Shown one piece after another: positions 56,467-64,000 of a stretch of 64,000 nt of DNA. The DNA is from Isoetes taiwanensis. Taxonomy: Eukaryota; Streptophyta; Lycopodiopsida; Isoetales; Isoetaceae. The number at the start of each line of letters is the position of its first letter. The first letter of the stretch is position 1. Where the stretch lies: positions 10,626,101-10,690,100 of the forward strand of contig JAJEKV010000015.1 in assembly GCA_021234155.1 (NCBI GenBank), written 5' to 3'. The notes beneath the pieces are model-generated. The model had not been told where the DNA came from and did not search any database. It saw nothing but the letters and a program-made list of their open reading frames with translations. Made by a program: the position numbers and the translations under genes.

Positions 56467-56529
56467 CTCACAGAGTGCGCTAGGATCCTTAGCTAAATTT
56501 TAGCTTGAGGCTCTCATGCACTGTGTGAG
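56467..56529. promoter_or_regulatory. 63-bp imperfect palindrome module, copy 1
   Basis: Arms CTCACAGAGTGCG and TGCACTGTGTGAG flank an AT-rich centre (TTAGCTAAATTTTAGCT). The same module occurs at 56680, 58275 and 58478, always as a pair upstream of a TATA box. Conservation of both arms and the spacing suggests a protein-binding site or a foldable element. Confidence 0.75.
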
Positions 56530-56679
56530 TGTTTGACCATTATTGATCTAGAAAGATGCATAATTAGAGTAATCTAATAGCACGAGGCAGCTTAGAATTT
56601 GAATTTAAGCCAGGAAAACATGTTATAACACTAAGAAACTATTTAGAAAACCTAAAATAGAGCCAAAAAGGAATAACCC

Positions 56680-56742
56680 CTCACAGAGTGCGCCAGGGCC
56701 TAGAACTAAAATTTAGAACATGCCTCTCGTGCACTGCGTGAG
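56680..56742. promoter_or_regulatory. 63-bp imperfect palindrome module, copy 2
   Basis: Arms CTCACAGAGTGCG and TGCACTGCGTGAG with centre AACTAAAATTTAGAA. It starts 213 bp after copy 1 and about 180 bp before the TATA box of the H3-like gene. Confidence 0.75.
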
Positions 56743-56858
56743 TGCTAGCAGTACTTTTTGTTTAAAAGAACCTAATGTCTTAATCCAGCAAACACTAATG
56801 CTTTAATTAATAGTATAACATGAAAATTGTAGGTCAGAACCCTAAAAACTCCCAGACC

Positions 56859-56866
56859 TATAAATA
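56859..56866 (+). promoter_or_regulatory. TATA box of the H3-like gene
   Basis: TATAAATA in the context CCTATAAATAGGCC, about 110 bp upstream of the ATG at 56970. A transcript starting some 30 bp downstream would have a leader of about 80 nt. The second gene has the same TATAAATA with a similar leader length. Confidence 0.65.
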
Positions 56867-56969
56867 GGCCCTTAAGGTCCTTCATTCTCACCGTAGTCCT
56901 CCAGCTTGCTGCTCTCCAACCAAGAAGGCAATTTTTAGCGCTCAGAAAGCGATTGCAATATTTCAAAAC

Positions 56970-58126
56970 ATGGCCCGGACCAAACAGACAGGTCGAGTGG
57001 TTATGGAGAACGGATTGAGAAGTGTCCACGTGTTTGCCGCCGAACAGAAGGCGAGAGAGGCTCGAGAGTAAGCCAGAAATGAAGAGACCCCAAAGCCAAA
57101 CCCGGACCAGTCAAACCCGTCAAACCTGGAGAACCAGGAGGAGAACGAGCAAGATCAGGATCAATAAGAGCACCAACAGAATATTGATCAGCAAGAGAAC
57201 TCAGAGAACCAGGAAGATGGGGACGAGGCAGATGATAATGAGGAGAACCGTGCAGCAATAGAAGAGTTGGCCCGTCGCATCAAGAAAGTCAGCACGAAGA
57301 AGAAGGAAGCCAAAAGAAGGAGACTTGCAAAGAAGACGGAACTCTTGAAGCAGAGGGAGGACAAGGGGAAAGACCCAGCTCTCTTGAAGAAACCCCAGAG
57401 GAAAACCAAGAGCACACCCAGCAAAGGGGTGAAAATAACAAGGAGGGAGCCCGATAGGTTGGCATCGTCCTCATCAGACATAGAGTCAGACGATGACGAT
57501 TGGAGGATTCCCCGCCAGAGGAAGGATCGGGACACTCCGATCTCGACAACCAGGAAGTTGCAGCACCACCTCCCTACCCGACATGGCCAAAATCAGCTGC
57601 AGATCCTAAGAAGGCCAAGCCGGCACGGGAGCCGTATGTACTCAAGCATGAGCGAGAGTACAAGAAGAAGCTGAGGGAGTACAAGGAATACATGAAGATG
57701 TATGAGGCGTACTCCCCGTACTATGAAGAAAACAAGGTGACGTACGTGGAAGGAGAAGGACCAACAAAGATAACACCTTGAAGCCGCCCCCAGAAAGATC
57801 CGTACCGCCAAAGAAGCCCATGAAGCGAAAGACGGACTCCTACTTCGCCAAAGCTGCTTAGGAGATTCGGCATTTCTAGAGGAGCTGTGGACTTCTCTGT
57901 CCAAGAGCCACATTTGCAAGACTGACCCGTGAGATCTTGCAAGAATTTGACAAGGAGAAGCGAGTAACAGACGACATGTTGCTTGCATTACAGGAAGCTG
58001 CTGAGCAGAAGCTGCCCACTGCAGCTTTTTGAAGACTCTTTAGCATATGCTCTTCATGTGAAAAGAGTCATGTGCGTGCCCAGAGATATGAAGCTGGCCA
58101 GATTTATAAAGAAGGAGGATTGTTAA
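56970..58126 (+). pseudogene. Histone H3-like protein with a ~290-residue insertion between tail and histone fold
   Basis: The start encodes MARTKQTGRVV, identical to the histone H3 N-terminus at eight of the first nine positions. Then come an Asn/Gln/Glu-rich stretch, a basic block (RRIKKVSTKKKEAKRRRLAK), an acidic serine run (SSSSDIESDDDDW) and a Lys/Tyr-rich part (HEREYKKKLREYKEYMKMYE). From about 57855 the H3 fold appears: EIRHF, FARLTREILQEF, LLALQEAAEQK, LFEDSLAYALHVKRV, PRDMKLARFIKKEDC, ending in TAA at the normal H3 C-terminus. About half the residues from alpha-1 onward match H3 by eye, and loop 1 has H3 length without a CENH3-type insertion. Breaks: TAA at 57069 and 57165, frameshifts near 57530, 57780 and 58024, and two TAG codons near 57858 and 57874; one TAG falls where H3 has Gln. 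It was probably a chromatin protein carried by the surrounding retroelement. Confidence 0.85.
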
Positions 58127-58274
58127 GTATGTACATATAAATTTTTGTAAATATAAAAGCTGTTTAAATTGAGTTGCAAAGTGTAATAATGTATTCGATG
58201 TGGCTGTATTGATGGCATGCATAACTTGTATTAATTAGTTTGGGCAAAAAGTAACCTAACAAAGACCCTCACCC

Positions 58275-58337
58275 CTCACAGAGTGCGCCAGGACCCTTAA
58301 TTAAAATTTAAATCGACCCTCTCACGCACTGTGTGAG
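58275..58337. promoter_or_regulatory. 63-bp imperfect palindrome module, copy 3
   Basis: Arms CTCACAGAGTGCG and CGCACTGTGTGAG match as an inverted repeat at 12 of 13 positions; the centre is TTAATTAAAATTTAAAT. It lies 150 bp after the H3-like stop codon and opens the upstream region of the second gene. Confidence 0.78.
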
Positions 58338-58477
58338 TATTTGATCACTGATCTATGCCTAGACAAGTCCAAAACTAGAAACTAAGGACATAACCCAGCC
58401 TAACTCCACAAGATAAGCAGGATTCTACCCTCATACCAAAATTTTGGAGTCATCTAGTAACCAAACAGAAGCCCACC

Positions 58478-58541
58478 CTTCACAGAGTGTGCCCAGGCCC
58501 TTAGTTAAAATTTAGAACTGGCCTCTCGCACATTATATGAG
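58478..58541. promoter_or_regulatory. 63-bp imperfect palindrome module, copy 4
   Basis: Arms CTTCACAGAGTGTG and CGCACATTATATGAG are more diverged, centre TTAGTTAAAATTTAGAA. It starts 203 bp after copy 3, a spacing close to the 213 bp between copies 1 and 2. Confidence 0.7.
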
Positions 58542-58726
58542 TGGTCCAAATTAGATAGCCATAACTCATCCAAACTACCTCCAAATTAGATGAAATTTGT
58601 TGCAATAGGATCATTAGGAAGTCCTTTAGATATTCATAAACTTAGACTACCTATCAAATACCTAGATAGACCTTGAAGTGATAGACATGTCCAAATGCTA
58701 AAAATACCACAAATTAGGGTTCTGCC

Positions 58727-58734
58727 TATAAATA
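58727..58734 (+). promoter_or_regulatory. TATA box of the second gene
   Basis: TATAAATA in the context GCCTATAAATATAACC. It lies 65 bp before the first ATG (58792) and 119 bp before the second (58846). The latter distance equals that of the H3-like gene (about 110 bp) and favours 58846 as the true start. Confidence 0.6.
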
Positions 58735-58791
58735 TAACCACGACACTCATTTGCATCCCACAGTCACACTCCTCACTCCAAGACAATTTGC

Positions 58792-60112
58792 ATGTTCATA
58801 GAGGCGCTTGCATATCTTTTTGTTGACCCCGTCCATATCAGCATCATGGCCACTTCTTCATTCAGGCGATGGTACAGTGCCACTGCTCATGTGGCAGAGG
58901 CCGACATCAATTCTGTCTTCATTGTCCTCCAGAAGGAGATTGATGTGGATGCCACCATAAATGCCACACCATTCTACCAAGACATCATGAGAGAGTTCCA
59001 AGCCAAGATAGGCCCTTCATTGGTAGAACTTCCCCCATGCATAGGGTACTTTGCACCTAGAACAGCTCTTTGAGCTGCACTGAGCGATGTTCCAAACATC
59101 GACAAGTACTTAGAAAATAGAGCTGGTCATATGCCTGATTATAGGAAGAGATACTTCTCGTACACTGCTACTGTAGCCATCTTCTTGTCCCATAGAACCC
59201 AAACTCAAATAGGAGAACCCTCCATTCAGCCAATGAACATAGAACCCACTGCCTCCACTGCAGAAGAGTAGTTGTTCTTGGAGTACAAAGGGTCAGAACA
59301 GAAGGAGGAGGAAGAAGGCGGATAAGGCTACGACGTCGAAGACCTCATCGACGTCGACCCTACCCAAGAACGGCAGCAAGCAGAACAAGATCTTCAAGGC
59401 TTCGATGAAGGCTTGAGGATGACAATGACAACTTCCCCGCTTGGGTTAGGCATCACCAGCCTAACCTCGGTCATCATCGAAGGCCAAGAGTACCTCCTGC
59501 TCAAGAGGGGTCAAGTTGTCCTCCTTCAGGTCCATGTTCGCAGATTACAGGGACCTGACAGCAGTACCGATGGACGAGTGCTCCGGGAGGCACAAAGTCA
59601 GCATCAAAACCAGAGAGGAGGCAGGAGAGGGAGGACATGACAAGGCCCTCAGGTTCTATCTTTCGCTCCTCACCGACAGAAGGATGGTAGTGATACATTG
59701 ACAGGTTAGCCCATGGGGAGAAGAAGGGGTGTTCATGCTCATTGTCCTCTTGGGATTTGGTAGACATGCTCGGATGCCTTAAAACATCGACCATGTCATA
59801 CTGGTGAAGATGACAATAGCCCTGAGCATCTTCGCAGTCCTGTACAGACGTCAAGGCAGATTAGCCGTCACTGCGGCCTATACGTCGGATCGAAGAGTGG
59901 AAGATTTGGTAACGGCATTGCAAGGTGGTACGTCTACCAATATTCTCATGAACTTGGGACGTACGATTGGTACAGCTCAAATGAAGAAGTTTTTGGAAAA
60001 CCACCCGGCATATCAAAGATTCCAAGATAGACTAAAAAATTTCTCTCTATTAATCATTGTAATAATATTATATCTTATGAATTTATTTGTTAACATTATG
60101 AATGTTCTTTGA
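58792..60112 (+). pseudogene. Unknown protein family, companion of the H3-like gene (~420 aa)
   Basis: Likely start ATG 58846 (MATSSFRRWYSATAHVAEAD). One frame runs to about 59500 with in-frame stops at 59071, 59269 and 59323. Homology then continues in the next frame to about 60030, with stops at 59699 and 59780. Order of parts: an N-terminal probably helical region (INSVFIVLQKEI, FYQDIMREFQAKIG), KYLENRAGHMPDYRKRYFSY, an acidic stretch (EEEEGG, DVEDLIDVD), then the conserved core DECSGRHK, KALRFYLSLLTDRRMVVIH, GEEGVFMLIVL, HVILVKMTIALSIF, RLAVTAAYTSDRRVEDLVTA, GTAQMKKFLENHP. The core is shared with the copy at 32130-32690, so it was under selection as a protein. I recognise no known domain. 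Its promoter layout copies that of the H3-like gene. Confidence 0.75.
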
Positions 60113-60126
60113 TATATTTTGTCCCC
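60107..60126 (+). other. Conserved 3'-flank motif shared with the 31.9-kb locus
   Basis: TTTGATATATTTTGTCCCCA corresponds to the minus-strand motif at 31939-31961. Homology to the other copy stops shortly after, at about 60130, which I take as the break where gag-pol was lost from this copy. Confidence 0.55.
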
Positions 60127-60129
60127 ACA

Positions 60130-62285
60130 AATGCCTCTACTTTTTTTTGAACTGGCCTTATCAATGGCAAGCCAACTTACTTGAAATAGAAGATTTTACA
60201 TGCACTTTCATTTCTGACATGTTCTGATAAAGCACAAACTGTTTTGCTGTTACTTTGCCAGAATCGATAACATAAACATCATCATCAAGGTTTACACTTA
60301 TCTCTGCTATATTTGTATCCTAGTTTTCAATTTCATTTCAAGCACCAATATAACTTCTGGATCCAAGACTGAAGACGTTTTTCTTTATTCCTGACAGTTA
60401 TGTTTGTGGTTAAAAGAACCGTTTCCAAAATTTCATCAAATACATGAGAGAGATGGGAGATGCTGGCTCATTCTTTTGGAAATGAAAAGTTCCATAAATT
60501 TTTAATCAATTAACTTTTATCAGATCCTAATTATGACAACACATGAAGGTGCTCCAAGTGATTTTTGTGGTGCTAAAATTGTATGGCACTAATACCCGGC
60601 AGCCATTATAATCAGAGGTGGATTGACTGTTGCTTCAAATCATGAATGACATAATAGATGTTACATATATAGTTGCTTCCTACCATTGTGAATGCCAAGG
60701 GATTTCAGTTGATGCTGCTTGTGATTGAGTAATTTCCAATGAAGGCTGCCAATCACTCCTTCCACAATGATTCTATCTGAAAGTATAGAGAATAAAAACA
60801 AATGCATCTCTTCAAGCACCCATTATCGTTGGAGAATTGATCATGGAAGGTCTGGATGTAGGCCTCTATTTCACGTGGTTCTCCATTCACATGACGCAAT
60901 AAATGTAACTAGGCCTCACTTTCATGCATTCATCATCTGCAAACTGCAAATCTTAGAATTCAAAGCAAGCATTAACTACCTGAAACAAAACCATTAAAAC
61001 AAATCACGCATAAACAAAACACTCCTAATCATCACCTACATAACTACTCCATCAAGACCACACAATGCAAAGTACATTGATTAGTCCAAACTTAAAACAT
61101 AGAAATTCCACTGGACCCTCTGCATCAATGCTTATATATGGCTATCATTCCTGGGAAAGAGAGAGAGGCAGGGAGGGAAGGAGGGAGAGAGATCTTCATT
61201 TAGTTATGAAGACGGGGATTCTTGGCATGTGCGTTGTATAGATCTTGCATTTTGAGTCTGGGATCATTGGGTTTTACTTTTTCTTGCGAGGTTTGGAGTT
61301 AGGCTATGCATCAATGTTTTGATCCTCTAGAAAACCTGCTCTTCAGATGTTTGAAGCTCTCTGTGACAAAAAATCGTTCAGAGGTCTTCAAGGAGTGCTC
61401 TCATTTCTGTATTGACGAAACATGTATTTCCATTCTCTGCTCTATTAGACTTGTCCTTATGCTTCTGCAATCCTTGTTCCATACCGAGCACCAAAGATTT
61501 CTTCAGGCCAATTCCCATAAAGTCATGGTATCAAGTATTCTATTGTTTTGAAGTAGCAATTTTGATTCATTGTAAAAACATAACTTTGAAGTATGATTTA
61601 AGCCACTTCACCCTCCTGCCATGGAGGGCAACCCTTCGTGTGTAGCATCTCGTTTATTTTGACACTGAATTAAAGGAGGTGCTATTGCATGGAGGGTTGC
61701 CCTCGATGTGGTCTGATTGGGCCATTTGCGACTGAAATGTAAAATTTCCTTTGCTTTTATACAATTTTTGGGGCTGAGTATTATGTTGGTGGCAGTGGTT
61801 GAGTGATCTCTGTTTGTAGTGTGCATTTCAAGGACATGGTACATTGTTCTACTCGATATCGCTAAGTTCAAGAGTGAAGTCCGTACACATGTGATCCAAG
61901 AGGGATGTCAAGTGCATTGGGGACGTGACACATTGGGACTCCAACACAGCTTGGATGAGAGTGGGCCTTCTGAGGTATTCCGAGACACATAGCCCGATGC
62001 TTAATAGCTTATTCATGATTTGGATACCACATTCAACACTTTCCTCCTACATTACATCATCATGTTTAGAGCATTCATTCATTCTGAGGGATACTTGAAA
62101 GGCATATCTATGACAATGTTCATTTCGAGATAGACACAGCTCTTGCAGTTAGTTCTTACTTTAGTTACTGACTATAATGGTCAGAACTCTATGAAGACAG
62201 TGGATGTCTTAGTTCAAACTTTCGAGGCGATGGACTCACAGCCCCATAGATGTCTTGTTGCGATGGGAGTGCAGTGACATCCCCT
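60130..62285. other. Sequence between the second gene and the inverted LTR
   Basis: No gene is recognised. A purine run (GAGAGAGAGGCAGGGAGGGAAGG) lies at 61157-61190. A spaced inverted repeat is listed separately. Other open frames are short. Confidence 0.4.
61625..61703. repeat. Spaced inverted repeat AGGGCAACCCT ... AGGGTTGCCCT
   Basis: The 11-bp arms are exact reverse complements (61625-61635 and 61693-61703), each preceded by CATGG. The GGGTTGCCC core is the same as in the hairpin at 20702-20724. Confidence 0.65.
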
Positions 62286-62289
62286 ACTT

Positions 62290-63793
62290 CGTCTACAATG
62301 CTCCCATTGTACAAGAAGTTGAAGTTCATCTCTCTGGCAACCAAGCTGACAGAGGCCGTCCACCTAACACCAATCCCTTAGCAAGGAATCGATGAGGAAT
62401 AATGGACGTGTCATTTATCTCGTCTTTCCTCGGGACCGACCTAGCTATGGAAGCGTAAATAAACATGAGCACATGACATCAAATATAAATAGCTCAACCT
62501 CGAAGGGTGGCTTACCATAGCATACATATGTAAGAACGTCAACATCATCATGGAGAAGATCCTACCCAAGGTTCAGACTCAAGGGGAATGGACTGACGGC
62601 TTCGGTCTCCAGAAGTCATTGCAGACAAAATTCATGCCAATGGATTGGGTTGGCATAGGAAGATGGTTGTTGGGTAGTCCTCTCCATTCGCCCCTTCTAT
62701 GCATACTTTGCAGAATAGGCGGATAAATCTTGGGACTGGACCGTACCCTGCCGAGTGCATAGCCAAGGGGGCTACTCCTGGGTTTCATCTCCCCAATCCC
62801 GATGAGGCAGGAGGAGATCACTCCCTCCAAAGGTACACATTCCCATCACAAGCAATTAGAGGGCCACTGCCCGTCTACGACTTGACCCTCATTGAAGGTG
62901 ATGCATCACCCAAGAGGTGTCGAGCCCATGCCTTGCCCACACGCAGTGGCAAGCCATTAGGCCTAGCCCACTAAGATCCCTGGTAGGCTTTACACACCAG
63001 AGGGATTGATCTGCAATGGGACATGTCTTCCTTATCCACCGGTCTAGCCCCGCCGCCCACAGTAAGGCGGGCTCTTATGCACAGGCCGCATTAATTGGGA
63101 ATTAATGAGGCTATCAAGATACATCAACTACTGAAGCTTTCAAGGTCTCTAACCCCCTCCCCCATATACACAAAAGTGCGCATATAATAGAACATCATTA
63201 CATTAACTGATATACAGAATAACATCTAATCTAGCTACCTAAACATACATGGTTAGGTTCCTTTATTATGGCTTGTGATCTCAGAATCTATAAGGCTGCT
63301 AAGGCTAATCTAACGTGCTAATCCAGCTCATTGCCGGACTAAAAGTCGGCATTGCACAACAGAATCACTGTTTACTTGATCCCTGGCTTGCTCTCGCACC
63401 TCGAACATGCCTTTGCTTGGGTTGAAGACAACTGAATCTTGAGGATCTGTTGTGCAAAGACGGCTTGGCGGCGTCGGACAATGTGAATTAACAGCTTGGC
63501 TTGGCCAGAATGGCTCAAGGAAGCTGAAATGCGAAAATGGAAAAGGTTTAAGGTTTCCCCTTTTGTTCCTTTTACATGACCTTTTAGGGTTAGGGCTAAA
63601 AGGAAATATGGAGTTTTGCCATGTGGCAAAGGGGTTAAATGCATATGCTTATAGACATGTGCAACATAAGAGGTTTCCCTCGAGGGTGCAACCCTTTACA
63701 GTTTCCAAGTACATGTTATCAAGGTGACATGTACAAGTGGCGTGGAAATATAATATACGTATTTGTATCGTATATTATGCTAGAACATCACAA
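62290..63793 (-). repeat. Ty3/Gypsy-family LTR, minus orientation (3' LTR of an element beyond the window)
   Basis: On the minus strand the LTR starts TGTGATGTTCTAGCATAATA at 63793, directly after the purine-rich AAGGTGGAGAGAT, a polypurine-tract-like sequence. It shares long blocks with 55500-56270 and 26945-28095. It ends near 62290-62350. The polypurine tract on its upstream side shows that this is a 3' LTR whose internal region runs beyond position 64000. It is therefore probably independent of the H3-like locus. Confidence 0.75.
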
Positions 63794-64000
63794 TCTCTCC
63801 ACCTTGAATTGATGTTGTCCGCGGCATCACGAGTTTCCCCACCTTGGAAACATGCACGATCCCTGCAACACATTTCATGCATGCAATTTTTATAACAATT
63901 ATCCCCTAGGTATAAGTATTACGATCACATCCCTTGTTTCATAACATGATATAGTAAGGTGATTTCTCAACTCTTAATTACATTGACATTTAATATTCAC
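63794..64000 (-). mobile_element. 3' end of an LTR-element internal region
   Basis: Read on the minus strand, the last stretch contains GCATGTTTCCAAGGTGGGGAA and AATTCAAGGTGGAGAGAT before the LTR start. The two related GGTGG(G/A)GA words look like a duplicated polypurine tract. Coding sequence of the element should lie beyond the window. Confidence 0.5.

Noticed and set aside
56970-58126. Centromeric CENH3
   Set aside because: The ARTKQT tail is an H3 feature and loop 1 has H3 length; CENH3 proteins normally have a divergent tail and a longer loop 1.
57069-59782. Rescue of the stop codons by U-to-C RNA editing as in fern or hornwort organelles
   Set aside because: That editing is known from organelle transcripts. 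This is nuclear, transposon-rich DNA and frameshifts are also present, so decay is the simpler reading.
58846-60112. Second gene as a histone H2B- or H4-like partner of the H3-like gene
   Set aside because: Short resemblances (SVFIVLQKEI, RLAHGEKK in another frame, a C-terminal YRRQGR) tempted me, but the second copy at 32.1-32.7 kb shows that the true frame reads differently there and the histone words are not conserved.
1-64000. CRISPR arrays, bacterial operons, rRNA or tRNA genes
   Set aside because: No regularly spaced short repeats with unique spacers, no operon-like gene packing, and no tRNA or rRNA structure that I could identify by eye; the tandem repeats found are satellites or duplications.

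Overview
This is nuclear DNA of a land plant. The window holds one complete housekeeping gene (sucrose-phosphate phosphatase, plus strand, eight exons), a small conserved plant gene of unknown function, a gene for a ULP1-type SUMO protease, and broken copies of plant genes (a SnRK2 kinase, an organellar leucyl-tRNA synthetase, a PPR protein). Most of the rest is transposon-derived. The species cannot be fixed. The many LTR elements, and a LINE whose ORF1 ends in an L1-ORF1p-type domain, make me favour a non-flowering plant such as a fern; this is inference.

Layout. 1-15.2 kb: an accessory block with no recognisable host gene. It holds arrays of a CpG-rich palindrome (CGACGTCGTT type) near 1.86, 9.0, 9.7 and 14.6-15.15 kb, a GC-rich tandem array with 1111-bp units and 300-bp subunits (3.04-7.79 kb), a long CTT microsatellite and a 124-bp tandem repeat. 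It may be one large DNA transposon or nested elements. 15.9-23.2 kb: SnRK2 fossil, intact SPP gene, truncated leucyl-tRNA synthetase pseudogene. 23.6-25.6 kb: LINE with an intact ORF1. 26.9-32.7 kb: decayed Ty3/Gypsy element on the minus strand. 36.4-37.5 kb: conserved plant gene. 38.25-38.84 kb: 5'-truncated LINE with a clean 16-bp target-site duplication. 42-43.7 kb: PPR remnant and 0.6-kb repeats. 47.7-49.3 kb: ULP1-type protease gene. 49.4-53.4 kb: Ty1/Copia element lacking its 5' end. 54.3-60.1 kb: Gypsy-type LTR and primer-binding-site-like motif followed by two unusual genes. 62.3-64 kb: LTR of the same family in opposite orientation.

Main discovery. At 56970-58126 lies a decayed gene that starts with the histone H3 tail (MARTKQT-GR) and ends with a recognisable H3 histone fold (REI, LALQEAAE, LFED, HVKRV, LARFI). 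The two are separated by roughly 290 residues of charged sequence absent from ordinary H3. A second gene (58792-60112) encodes a protein I do not recognise. Each gene has a TATA box preceded by two copies of the same ~63-bp imperfect palindrome. A homologue of the second gene lies at 32130-32690 on the minus strand, directly 5' of the gag-pol remnant of the Gypsy element. Together the two loci suggest an LTR retrotransposon family with the order LTR - H3-like gene - second gene - gag - pol - LTR. I know of no description of such an element. The order is inferred from two incomplete copies.
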